A stretch of 64,000 nt of DNA from Flavobacterium sp. 90 (GTDB taxonomy: Bacteria; Bacteroidota; Bacteroidia; Flavobacteriales; Flavobacteriaceae): NCBI RefSeq assembly GCF_004339525.1, contig NZ_SMGE01000001.1, forward strand, positions 3,100,001 to 3,164,000, in the 5' to 3' direction. A model generated the notes under the pieces. The model had not been told where the DNA came from and did no database searches. It saw only the letters and a program-made list of their open reading frames with translations. A program made the translations under genes and the position numbers. Every line of letters begins with the position of its first letter. Positions within the stretch are counted from its first letter, which is position 1. Shown here one piece after another: positions 25,258 to 32,939 of this stretch.

Positions 25258-25524
25258 ATGGCAAACGTTAAAAATTTAAAGAAAGACATCAACTTCGTAT
25301 TAGGAGATATTATTGAGGCAATTTACTTATTTGAAATGTCTACTACAGGAAATCCTACTCCAGAAACGAATGCTTTGATCGATCAGGCTATTGCAGCTTT
25401 TGATACTTTGATCACAAAAGTGAATGCTAAGAACGTTGAAAACAAAAAAGCACACTTCAAACAAATCAATGTTGAATTGGAAGAAACTGCTAATCAATTG
25501 ATTGCTAAAATCAACGAATTGTAA
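25258..25524 (+). CDS. Conserved-type small helical protein
   Basis: The 88-residue protein (MANVKNLKKDINFVLGDIIEA ... INELEETANQLIAKINEL-like ending; the residues before the end are VELEETANQLIAKINEL) is highly charged and predicted all-helical, with no signal or membrane segment. Codon use is regular and it has a -7 box close to the start, so it is a real gene. I do not recognise a named family. It lies directly upstream of two tRNA genes but ends before their promoter. Confidence 0.75.
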   Translation: MANVKNLKKDINFVLGDIIEAIYLFEMSTTGNPTPETNALIDQAIAAFDTLITKVNAKNVENKKAHFKQINVELEETANQLIAKINEL

Positions 25525-25556
25525 GCAAAAAAAAGTATAAAAAAGTGCAAATTTAT

Positions 25557-25587
25557 TTTGGTAAAACGAAAAACCGCTTTATATTTG
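25557..25587 (+). promoter_or_regulatory. Promoter of the first tRNA-Thr gene
   Basis: TTTG at 25557-25560, a 19 bp spacer, and TATATTTG at 25580-25587 form a full Bacteroidota promoter, 15 bp before the tRNA. Confidence 0.8.
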
Positions 25588-25602
25588 CACCCGTAATGAG
25601 TC

Positions 25603-25676
25603 GCCAGCGTAGCTCAGTTGGCTAGAGCAGCTGATTTGTAATCAGCAGGTCGTGGGTTCGAGTCCCTCCGCCGGCT
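25603..25676 (+). tRNA. tRNA-Thr (anticodon TGT), copy 1
   Basis: A 74 bp cloverleaf: acceptor GCCAGCG/CGCCGGC, D-arm GCTC...GAGC, anticodon arm GCTGA-TTTGTAA-TCAGC with anticodon TGT (reads ACA, Thr), T-arm GTGGG-TTCGAGT-CCCTC, discriminator T. CCA is not encoded. Acceptor pair 4-69 is A-C and T-stem pair 50-64 is T-T, in both copies. An independent promoter and terminator flank it. Confidence 0.95.
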
Positions 25677-25681
25677 CAACA

Positions 25682-25708
25682 AAAACCATCACTTAGTGGT
25701 GGTTTTTT
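25682..25708 (+). terminator. Terminator of tRNA-Thr copy 1
   Basis: AACCATCAC (25684-25692) pairs with GTGGTGGTT (25696-25704), followed by a T-run. Confidence 0.8.
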
Positions 25709-25731
25709 ATTGAAATAAGCAGTAAATTTAT

Positions 25732-25763
25732 TTTGGAAATTACAAAAATCCATTTTATATTTG
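25732..25763 (+). promoter_or_regulatory. Promoter of the second tRNA-Thr gene
   Basis: TTTG at 25732-25735, a 20 bp spacer, and TATATTTG at 25756-25763, followed by the same GCACCCGTAATGAGTC leader as copy 1. Confidence 0.8.
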
Positions 25764-25778
25764 CACCCGTAATGAGTC

Positions 25779-25852
25779 GCCAGCGTAGCTCAGTTGGCTA
25801 GAGCAGCTGATTTGTAATCAGCAGGTCGTGGGTTCGAGTCCCTCCGCCGGCT
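25779..25852 (+). tRNA. tRNA-Thr (anticodon TGT), copy 2
   Basis: Identical over all 74 bases to the copy at 25603-25676, including the A4-C69 and T50-T64 mismatches. It starts 176 bp after copy 1. The 15-16 bp leader and the terminator type are also shared, while the spacer between the tRNAs has diverged. Confidence 0.95.
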
Positions 25853-25858
25853 CAACGG

Positions 25859-25891
25859 AAAACCATCACTTTTTAGTGGTGGTTTTTTTTT
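25859..25891 (+). terminator. Terminator of tRNA-Thr copy 2
   Basis: AACCATCAC (25861-25869) pairs with GTGGTGGTT (25876-25884), followed by a T-run. The loop is longer than in copy 1. Confidence 0.8.
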
Positions 25892-25938
25892 GCTTTATAC
25901 TTAAGAATCAATCTCCATACCTTGGTGAAGAATATTTT

Positions 25939-26204
25939 AAACCCGACAGGTTTTTAAAACTTGTCGGGTTTGTCATTTCGAGGAACGAGAAATCTTCGTA
26001 AGTAACTCGACAAAGATTCGTTACCTTGCTTTTTGTAGTACGCGGATGATACTGATTCGCTATCGCGAAAACGCGGATTTACACAGATTTTGTTCGTATT
26101 TTTGTCATTTCGAGGAAGGAGAATTCACACGAGAAGCTCTACAAAGATTGGAATCCCGTTGCGGAGTCACTTGTGTGATTTCTCCTTTCGTCGAAATGAC
26201 AAGA
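25939..26204. repeat. Intergenic repeat block with composite repeat copy 2
   Basis: The 450 bp gap 25892-26340 holds no gene. A hairpin AAACCCGACAGG/CTTGTCGGGTTT (25939-25971) comes first. GTCATTTCGAGGAACGAGAAA (from 25972) starts a half-element. At 26037-26096 comes TACGCGGAT...GATTCGCTA..GCGAAAACGCGGATT. Then GTCATTTCGAGGAAGGAG (from 26104) opposes TTTCTCCTTTCGTCGAAATGAC (to 26200). The order matches 18052-18226. Confidence 0.75.
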
Positions 26205-26305
26205 TTGTGTGTTTCATTTTTGTAGAATAAACAATCAAAATATCATTTGTCCGAAAAATTGTATTTTTGTCAGTATCGTACATCAGTAAATATGTTTCTT
26301 ACATA

Positions 26306-26336
26306 TTGTTACTATTACACTTAATTATTATCTTTG
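26306..26336 (+). promoter_or_regulatory. Promoter of the XRE regulator gene, giving a possibly leaderless mRNA
   Basis: TTG at 26306-26308, a 20 bp spacer, and TATCTTTG at 26329-26336. The ATG starts at 26341, only 4 bp after the -7 box, about where transcription would begin. Confidence 0.6.
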
Positions 26337-26340
26337 AATT

Positions 26341-26742
26341 ATGAGCACACTAGCAAAACCAAATCATATAGGGCGAAAAATTAGCCGTATTCGTGAACTA
26401 AGAGATATGAAGCAAGAGGCATTGGCGCAAGCTTTGGGAACAAACCAACAAGCGATTTCTGCTATTGAAAATAGTGAAACTATAGATGAAGAAAAATTAA
26501 TTGAAGTGGCAAAAGCGCTTGGTGTGACTGCAGAAGCAATTAAGAATTTTTCGGAAGAAAATATGATTAATTATTTCAATACATTTCATGATACTGATTT
26601 TAGCAATAGTCAAGGAGCTTTCAGTCAAAACCATCAGTGCTCATTCAATCCTCTTGATAAAGTTGTAGAACTTTATGAGCGTTTGGTTCAGGTTGAAAAA
26701 GATAAGGTTGAATATTTAGAGAAAATTCTAAAGGGAAAATAG
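26341..26742 (+). CDS. XRE-family helix-turn-helix transcriptional regulator
   Basis: The 133-residue protein has an HTH_3 domain in residues 10-62 (GRKISRIRELRDMKQEALA, LGTNQQAISAIENSE, LIEVAKALGVTAEAI). A linker rich in N, F and S follows, then a C-terminal helix LDKVVELYERLVQVEKDKVEYLEKILK that looks like a coiled-coil dimerisation segment. It is a cytosolic DNA-binding protein. Targets are unknown. Nothing is co-transcribed with it; a terminator follows at once. Confidence 0.88.
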   Translation: MSTLAKPNHIGRKISRIRELRDMKQEALAQALGTNQQAISAIENSETIDEEKLIEVAKALGVTAEAIKNFSEENMINYFNTFHDTDFSNSQGAFSQNHQCSFNPLDKVVELYERLVQVEKDKVEYLEKILKGK

Positions 26743-26755
26743 TCTTTTTAAAAGT

Positions 26756-26806
26756 ATATAAAGCAAAAAAGAGATCTCGCGAGAGTTCTCTTTTTTTTTG
26801 CTTTAT
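26756..26806 (+). terminator. Terminator of the XRE regulator gene
   Basis: AAAGCAAAAAAGAGA pairs with TCTCTTTTTTTTTGCTTT around ATCTCGCGAGAG, itself a short palindrome. Confidence 0.7.
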
Positions 26807-26941
26807 ATAATAATTAAAAGTGAAAAGTTATTTGATTTAAGCGTTAGGGTTTGCAAAATAACTCTAAAAGATCTTTCGATTTGTGGAATGTTAGGTGGGT
26901 AAGGAAATAAGAAGGCGTTTGATAGTTGAATTTGATCTTTG

Positions 26942-28201
26942 TTATCTTCCAAATTTTTGATGCGCTGCTGTAAACTGTCCGCACGACATAGCGGCCAGGA
27001 TCGATATTTCGCCGGCTAAACAAACGTTAATAGCAATTTCGGCAAGTTTCGTGCTTTTACCTGGTCCATAACAGTCGATCAGTTCTAAGCATTCTTTTTG
27101 TGTTGGAAAAGAAGTTCCGCCACCAACTGTACCAACGATTATATTGGGCATTGTGATTGAGCAATATAAATTTCCATTTTCGTCTATTTCCATTCTTGTT
27201 ACAGCAGTAGAAGCTTCTCCGGTACAAGCGACATCCTGACCACAAGCAATGAATAGTGCTGCAAGCGCATTAGCGGGATGCATTCCTGTGCCATTACTGC
27301 CACATTTTATTGCTCCCGAGGTAGTAATTTTCCATTGTTGCTGCAATAGTTCAGGAGTTGTTTTCAGGACAGATTCAATTACACTTCTTTTTAATGTGAT
27401 TTCTGAAGTTACTTTTTTTCCGCGTACTCTTGTCGCTAATGACGTAGCTTTTTTATCTCCCGACGTATTTCCTTCTATGGTCCAGAAAATTGGCTTCGTT
27501 GGGCAGTTTTCAAGGATATATTTACAGATTCTATCCGTACATATTGTAACTATGTTTTGACCTGATGCGTCTCCGGAAGTATATTCGAATCGTAATATTA
27601 AAATATTTCCTTCTATATTGATTCCTACATCATTTAAGATGGCATAATTACTGGATTCTCGGGTTAATGCGCTGAAGATTTCTTTGTTGTCTAGAACCCA
27701 TGTTACGAATTTTCCAAGATCAATTAAGTTTTTAAATTTAAAGGTAGGTGTTCTTTGTACTCCTTCTTGCAATGTAATTGTGGTAATTGCACCAGATTCT
27801 CTACAAGCTTTTGCGCCTCTGTTGTATGATGCTAATAATGTGCCTTCGGTTGTAGCAAGGGGAATATAAAAACCTCCTTGTGCATGAGTACCATTAATTA
27901 ATATTGGTCCAATAATTCCTGTTGGGATTTGTGTCATGCCAATATAATTTTCAATATTCCCTTTTAGACTTTCGTTGTCGTTGAATACTTTTTCTCCGGA
28001 TAAATAGTCAACGTTTGTACTTAATTGTTTTCGGATAAAATCTAAACGCAATTTTTGACCGTTTAAAGAGTAGGGATCAAGTTTTGGGATTATCTCTAAT
28101 TCTGGACTAGGTTTTGAATTGTAAGATTCAAGCTTTTCAATTACTGATGAATTAATAAAATCAAACTTTGCACGACTAATAATACTAGGTGGGTTTTTCA
28201 T
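26942..28201 (-). CDS. Hydroxymethylglutaryl-CoA reductase (class I-like)
   Basis: The 419-residue protein holds the catalytic set of HMG-CoA reductase: E119 in PLATTEGTLLAS, K250/K251 in SGDKKATS, D323 in CGQDVACTG, and H414 in the C-terminal AAHQKFGR. ENYIGMTQIPTGIIGP and VGTVGGGTSFPTQKECL are also present. The spacing, the CGQD segment and the GQxxxxH end look like class I (eukaryote/archaeal, biosynthetic) rather than the class II bacterial form. It makes mevalonate from HMG-CoA, which fits the type 1 Idi at 22745. No membrane domain. Transcribed alone. Confidence 0.88.
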   Translation of the reverse strand: MKNPPSIISRAKFDFINSSVIEKLESYNSKPSPELEIIPKLDPYSLNGQKLRLDFIRKQLSTNVDYLSGEKVFNDNESLKGNIENYIGMTQIPTGIIGPILINGTHAQGGFYIPLATTEGTLLASYNRGAKACRESGAITTITLQEGVQRTPTFKFKNLIDLGKFVTWVLDNKEIFSALTRESSNYAILNDVGINIEGNILILRFEYTSGDASGQNIVTICTDRICKYILENCPTKPIFWTIEGNTSGDKKATSLATRVRGKKVTSEITLKRSVIESVLKTTPELLQQQWKITTSGAIKCGSNGTGMHPANALAALFIACGQDVACTGEASTAVTRMEIDENGNLYCSITMPNIIVGTVGGGTSFPTQKECLELIDCYGPGKSTKLAEIAINVCLAGEISILAAMSCGQFTAAHQKFGR

Positions 28202-28333
28202 GATTTTTTTATTTAGGATGTGCTAAGTTAGTCTAAATAGAAAGTAATTGAATGAAATTTCCGAAGTATTTTTACGTAATTATCTAATTATCAAATATTT
28301 AAGAATTTAAAAAATATAGCAGGAAAAAGATCA

Positions 28334-28368
28334 TAAAAAAATCCTGTTTTACTAAAAAAACAGGATTT
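28334..28368 (-). terminator. Terminator after the DUF4369-like lipoprotein gene
   Basis: AAATCCTGTTTT (28339-28350) pairs with AAAACAGGATTT (28357-28368), with a U-run on the minus strand. Confidence 0.7.
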
Positions 28369-28419
28369 AGGGTATTGTAGAAAGTATGTTACCAGATGTT
28401 TTGTTTTAACTTCAAAAAT

Positions 28420-29139
28420 CTATTTTTGCTGTTGCTTTTTGATTTCAGCAATATATTTGGTTAGCTTTTTTCCATATAGAGAATTAGCTACTTTTGGAGT
28501 CATTGATTTTTGAATCGTATCAAGAAATTTGATATTAATGTCATAAATCTCTGCTAATGCAATATATGGTGCAATTTCGTGATCTTTGTTGTTAATGGCA
28601 AAGTTTGTAGCGTATAGATATTTTCTTTTGATATTTGAAGATTGTTTTGCGTCAATGCTATCAATTGCTTTTTGATCTTTTCTTTTTATAGCTTTAAATC
28701 TTGGTTCAACCAAAGAAAGATTCTCTCCAATAAAACGAGAATTTATTTTTTGATATTGCTCATACAATTCCTGATTTTTTGATCCGGTGATTTTAGCGCT
28801 ATAAATAAAATTATCCAGATTAGTATCAATATTGATGTTTCCTGGTTCTGCAAAAAATAAAATGTTATTGTCTAATGAATTGGTTACTCCACGATCCAGG
28901 AATAAATAAAGCATTTCAGGAGATTCTAATTTTATGTCACTTTCAAAAGCTGAGTTTCCGTCAATTTTTATACTGTCAATAGCAACAAGCGAAGTATCAA
29001 CAATTCTTTGAATATATAAAGTTCCTTTTTTTAATCCTTTTATATTTCCGGTAATATGTAAGTTGTCAGTTGATGATTCTTTTTTGCTACAAGATGCTAA
29101 TACAGCGAGAGTAACAAAAGCAATAATTGATTTTTTCAT
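28420..29139 (-). CDS. DUF4369-like lipoprotein
   Basis: The 239-residue protein has a lipoprotein signal with the lipobox cysteine in LASCSKKE. A beta-rich domain follows (HITGNIKGLKKGTLYIQRI, DSIKIDGNSAFESDIKL, ILFFAEPGNINIDTNL), the usual N-terminal domain (DUF4369) of Bacteroidota thiol-disulfide proteins. A helical C-terminal half comes next (QELYEQYQKINSRF). The thioredoxin domain often found downstream is absent, since there is no CxxC. It is probably outer-membrane anchored. Function unknown. Confidence 0.78.
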   Translation of the reverse strand: MKKSIIAFVTLAVLASCSKKESSTDNLHITGNIKGLKKGTLYIQRIVDTSLVAIDSIKIDGNSAFESDIKLESPEMLYLFLDRGVTNSLDNNILFFAEPGNINIDTNLDNFIYSAKITGSKNQELYEQYQKINSRFIGENLSLVEPRFKAIKRKDQKAIDSIDAKQSSNIKRKYLYATNFAINNKDHEIAPYIALAEIYDINIKFLDTIQKSMTPKVANSLYGKKLTKYIAEIKKQQQK

Positions 29140-29214
29140 TGGTTTTTTAGATTTGGCTGCAAAATAAAGAAAATAGTTTGAATGTATAGATGTAGTTGTT
29201 AAATTTTGCTAAAA

Positions 29215-29246
29215 AATAAATCCCAATCTGAAAATAGATTGGGATT
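29215..29246 (-). terminator. Terminator after the 275-residue lipoprotein gene
   Basis: AATCCCAATCT pairs with AGATTGGGATT (to 29246), with an A-tract that gives a U-run on the minus strand. Confidence 0.7.
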
Positions 29247-29272
29247 CTTATTATTTATGGAAGAAAATTCTT

Positions 29273-30100
29273 TTACATTACTAAATTGAAAACCTTTCCG
29301 TTTTCATGAGTATAAGTGTATTTACCGTCACAATCGTTGTTTCCGTAATCAACAACTCCGTTTAAGGCTCCTCCCTGAACTTTTAATTTTCCTTTAGAAA
29401 TAAAAGTACAAGAATATTTTTTTACCAATGTTTCAAGAACCGTCAGAGTTAATGTTCCTCCTTTGTCAGAAGTTACAGTAAGATTTCCGTTAGTCATTTC
29501 ATATACATTATCACTTAATAAAAAAGGAGTATCAACACCTGCAGTTTGTTTTACTGTCCATGTGCTTGAGTTTGTAAATGTTTTTCCTTGTGTATCAGTT
29601 AATTTCCCATTTGTCACTTTTCTAGTCCATTGTGGTACAGTTGGAGTCGTTGTTGTGTTTGTATATTCTATAGTTCCTTCTACTTTTAATCCATTGATAG
29701 AGTAGCCAATTCTTTCGATAGTCATTTTGCTTCCCGTTGTGGTTACAGGTCCGGAAACGGTGATTTGTAATTTTCCTTTTCTTGTAAGTTGCTCAGTTGT
29801 GCAACCTGCAGTTCCAAAATCTATAGTAAATACTTTAGGGTAAGTATCTGTTGTTGGAGATACTGTGATTGTACCACAAATTCCTGCTGGAGGAGTTTCG
29901 GTTGGTTTTCCGGTCGAAGCAGCTGGTGCTGTTACAAGTAACCCTGTGTTGATGTCCATTTCGTTTACAGCGTCAATCGCTATAGCAGCTCCAACTGCAC
30001 TTACATCCGTTTGCTGCGTAATACTGTCATTGTTAGAACATGAAATGTAAGTTAGCGCTGATGTGCAAACTGCCAGGAATAAAAGGATCGTTTTTTTCAT
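29273..30100 (-). CDS. Lipoprotein, beta-rich hypothetical
   Basis: The 275-residue protein has a lipoprotein signal with cysteine in YISCSNNDS, then a Thr/Gly/Asp-rich, all-beta body. Paired patterns such as GKLQITVSGPVTTTGSKMTI and GTIEYTNTTTTPTVPQW resemble a repeated sandwich, ending GKYTYTHENGKVFNLVM. It contains four or five Cys that could pair in the periplasm or outside. No family recognised. It is flanked by terminators on both sides, so monocistronic. Confidence 0.75.
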   Translation of the reverse strand: MKKTILLFLAVCTSALTYISCSNNDSITQQTDVSAVGAAIAIDAVNEMDINTGLLVTAPAASTGKPTETPPAGICGTITVSPTTDTYPKVFTIDFGTAGCTTEQLTRKGKLQITVSGPVTTTGSKMTIERIGYSINGLKVEGTIEYTNTTTTPTVPQWTRKVTNGKLTDTQGKTFTNSSTWTVKQTAGVDTPFLLSDNVYEMTNGNLTVTSDKGGTLTLTVLETLVKKYSCTFISKGKLKVQGGALNGVVDYGNNDCDGKYTYTHENGKVFNLVM

Positions 30101-30273
30101 ATTGTTTTTTTTGTTTAAGTTAGATGAATGGGATTCAAATGTAATAAAAAAATAAATTGCAATAAAAAATTCCTATAAGCGAGACTTACAGGATTTTATA
30201 AACGTTATTTTATGGGATAATGTTTTATAGTTGATTGGTTTTCTTTGGTCTAAAAGTTTTTTTCTGTAAAGCA

Positions 30274-30307
30274 TAAAAAAAAACCTGCAAGTATAACTTG
30301 CAGGTTT
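30274..30307 (-). terminator. htpG terminator
   Basis: AAACCTGCAAG (30281-30291) pairs with CTTGCAGGTTT (30297-30307), with a U-run on the minus strand. Confidence 0.75.
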
Positions 30308-30329
30308 TTAGATAGATTTTTGTAAAATC

Positions 30330-32213
30330 TTATTTAATCATTTCAAAACTTCTTTTTACAAAAGCAGTCAAAGCTTCTCCTTTTAATAGGTTTTGCGATA
30401 ATTTGGCTAAGTCTAAAGCTTGTTTTACCAAATGTTCCTGATGTGTTTTGTCTTCAGTATTTAAGATACTTGTTGCCAAATCAGAATTTGTGTTTACAAC
30501 CAAATTGTACATTTCCGGCATATTACCCATTCCGAACATTCCGCCACCACCAGATTGACTCATTTCTTTCATTCTACGCATAAATTCCGGTTGCGTAATA
30601 ATGAATGGAGCAGCTTGGCTATCCATAGCTTCCAATTGTACAGAATATGCTTTTGGAATATAAGCTTCTAATGAAGTTTTAAGTGTTTCTTTTTCTTCAT
30701 CAGATAATTTAGAAATCGTGTTTTCGTCTTTTTTGATTAAATTATCAATATGATCAGAATCTACACGTACAAAAGTTACGTCTTTGTTATCTCCTTCAAT
30801 TTTTTGAATTAAATGCGAAATAATTGGCGAATCCAAAAGTAAAACTTCGTATCCTTTTTCTTTTGCTGTTTCAATATAAGAGTGCTGAGCATCTTTGTTT
30901 CCAGCATATAGAACAACTAATTTTCCGTCTTTATCAGTTTGATTTTCTTTTAAGTTCTCTTTTAATTCTTCAAGAGTAAAATATTTATCATCAACTGTTG
31001 GATATAAAACAAACGCACCTGCTTTTTCATAGAATTTATCTTCAGAAAGCATTCCGTATTCTAAAACGATTTTAATATCGTTCCATTTTGCTTCAAAATC
31101 AGCACGGTTTTCGTTGAATAAAGCTTTTAGTTTATCAGCAACTTTACGAGTGATGTAGTTAGAGATTTTCTTAACTGCACCATCTGCTTGTAAACCAGAA
31201 CGAGAAACGTTTAATGGAATATCCGGTGAATCAATAACTCCTTTTAGCATTGTCAAAAATTCAGGTACAATTCCTTCTACATTATCAGTAACGTAAACTT
31301 GGTTTTGGTACAATTGAATTTTATCTTTTTGAATTTGCATATCTGAACCTAACTTAGGGAAATATAAAATTCCGGTTAAGTTAAACGGATAATCTACATT
31401 CAAATGAATATTGAATAACGGATCTTCAAACTGCATTGGATACAATTCTCTGTAGAAGTTTTTATAATCTTCATCAGATAATTCGCTTGGTTGTTTTGTC
31501 CATGCTGGATTTGGATTATTGATGATGTTATCAACTTCAATTGTTTCGTTGATATAATCTTCAGGAGCATCTTCCGGTTTTGGAAGTGTTTCTGTTCTTG
31601 ATCCAAATTTAATTGGAATAGGCATAAACTTGTTATACTTATTCAATAATCCGCTGATTTTAGAATCTTCTAAAAATTCAAGAGAATCTTCAGCGATATG
31701 TAAGATGATTTCTGTACCACGTGAAGTTTTGTCAGCCGGCTCTAAAGTAAATTCAGGGCTTCCGTCACATGTCCAGTGTGCTGCAGGTTCGTCTTTGTAT
31801 GATTTTGTAATGATTTCTACTTTTTCTGCAACCATAAATGCAGAATAAAAACCAAGACCAAAATGACCAATAATTCCAGAATCTTTTGCAGAATCTTTAT
31901 ATTTGTCAAGAAATTCTTCGGCTCCTGAAAAGGCAACCTGATTGATGTATTTTTCAACTTCATCAGCCGTCATTCCTAAACCTTGGTCAATGATGTGGAT
32001 TTTCTTTCCTTCTTTATCAACTTTGATTTCGATAATTGGATTTCCGTATTCTACTTTAGCTTCGCCAATACTAATTAGGTGTTTTAATTTTAAAGTAGCG
32101 TCTGTTCCGTTCGAAACCAGCTCACGTAAAAAGATTTCGTGGTCGCTGTACAAGAACTTTTTGATTAAGGGAAAGATGTTTTCTACCGAAACATTAATTT
32201 TACCTGTTGTCAT
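30330..32213 (-). CDS. htpG: Molecular chaperone HtpG (Hsp90)
   Basis: The 627-residue protein has the GHKL ATPase start FLRELVSNGTDATLKLKHL, the DQGLGMTADEVEKYI lid region, IGHFGLGFYSAFMVA and TSRGTEIILH. The middle domain includes LYFPKLGSDM, and the C-terminal dimerisation domain ends KRSFEMIK. It is the bacterial Hsp90. The lid and middle-domain catalytic Arg region (NVSRSGLQAD) are present. It lies alone on the minus strand behind a terminator. Full length. Confidence 0.95.
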   Translation of the reverse strand: MTTGKINVSVENIFPLIKKFLYSDHEIFLRELVSNGTDATLKLKHLISIGEAKVEYGNPIIEIKVDKEGKKIHIIDQGLGMTADEVEKYINQVAFSGAEEFLDKYKDSAKDSGIIGHFGLGFYSAFMVAEKVEIITKSYKDEPAAHWTCDGSPEFTLEPADKTSRGTEIILHIAEDSLEFLEDSKISGLLNKYNKFMPIPIKFGSRTETLPKPEDAPEDYINETIEVDNIINNPNPAWTKQPSELSDEDYKNFYRELYPMQFEDPLFNIHLNVDYPFNLTGILYFPKLGSDMQIQKDKIQLYQNQVYVTDNVEGIVPEFLTMLKGVIDSPDIPLNVSRSGLQADGAVKKISNYITRKVADKLKALFNENRADFEAKWNDIKIVLEYGMLSEDKFYEKAGAFVLYPTVDDKYFTLEELKENLKENQTDKDGKLVVLYAGNKDAQHSYIETAKEKGYEVLLLDSPIISHLIQKIEGDNKDVTFVRVDSDHIDNLIKKDENTISKLSDEEKETLKTSLEAYIPKAYSVQLEAMDSQAAPFIITQPEFMRRMKEMSQSGGGGMFGMGNMPEMYNLVVNTNSDLATSILNTEDKTHQEHLVKQALDLAKLSQNLLKGEALTAFVKRSFEMIK

Positions 32214-32358
32214 ATTTATTTTTATTTTTTAGTTTAATGTGATGATACTCATTTCTTCAAATAGAATACCAATTGTTTTTTGAGTGACAAAATGTCGTAA
32301 GTGTTAATTTTGAAAGAAAATAATCAGATTTTGGAACTCAAGATATTCCTATGAATTG

Positions 32359-32366
32359 TATCTTTG
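32359..32366 (+). promoter_or_regulatory. -7 element of the lipoprotein gene at 32410
   Basis: TATCTTTG matches TAnnTTTG. It lies inside the longest open frame (from 32356), so translation must start after it, at 32410 or 32419. Confidence 0.6.
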
Positions 32367-32409
32367 TACTATAATAATTGTTAAACGTGTCAGTATTAAC
32401 TTAAAAAAA

Positions 32410-32922
32410 ATGTACAAAATGAAGAAAGTTATTTTCATTTGCTTGATCGCCACGATGTTCTTCGCGTGCAAATCAGCTTCGTCTACAACAGCTTCAACAG
32501 AAGCGCCTACACTATCAACTAAACTTGACAGACCTACTCAAGTAGCACTTAAAGGAAATTGGGTACTTACAAATGTATCTTATCCGGGTTCAGACTATAT
32601 TAAAGTAAACTCGTTTGATCTTGCAGATTCTAAATGTTTTATTGGAAGTACATGGAACTTTATTTCAAATAATAATAAAGGTACTATGGCTTTAACGGCA
32701 CCAAGCTGTACAGCTTTTACTTCTCCAATCGTTTGGAGTATTAACAATCAAGGACTTTTTGTACTTAAGATTGTAGATCCGGGATTGAAATCAAAAAATG
32801 TTAAATCAGGATATTTACTTAAAGTAGCCGGATTAACTGATAATTCATTTCAATTGATCGACAACATTAATGTTGGTGGACAAGTTAAGGATGTAACATA
32901 CCAATTTCAAAGAGCTAATTAA
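32410..32922 (+). CDS. Lipocalin-like lipoprotein
   Basis: The protein (170 residues) starts MYKMKKVIF, with lipobox cysteine in MFFACKSAS. After a Ser/Thr linker comes a small beta-barrel domain: LKGNWVLTNVSYPG, CFIGSTWNFISNNNKGTMAL, SIVWSINNQGLFVLKI-like strands (seen as PIVWSINNQGLFVLKIVD). This is the pattern of lipocalin-type proteins in Flavobacteria. The frame begins earlier at 32356 but overlaps the -7 box, so I use 32410 (32419 also possible). It precedes the OmpA-family lipoprotein gene by 17 bp and probably shares its transcript. Confidence 0.78.
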   Translation: MYKMKKVIFICLIATMFFACKSASSTTASTEAPTLSTKLDRPTQVALKGNWVLTNVSYPGSDYIKVNSFDLADSKCFIGSTWNFISNNNKGTMALTAPSCTAFTSPIVWSINNQGLFVLKIVDPGLKSKNVKSGYLLKVAGLTDNSFQLIDNINVGGQVKDVTYQFQRAN

Positions 32923-32939
32923 TATAAAAAAATAAAAAT

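Noticed and set aside
25603..25852. The tRNA pair as an assembly duplicate
   Set aside because: The spacers, promoter gaps (19 and 20 bp) and terminator loops differ, so the two copies are separate sequences.
32356..32409. TTG start at 32356 for the lipocalin-like lipoprotein
   Set aside because: The -7 box TATCTTTG lies just behind it and the extra residues would spoil the lipoprotein signal.
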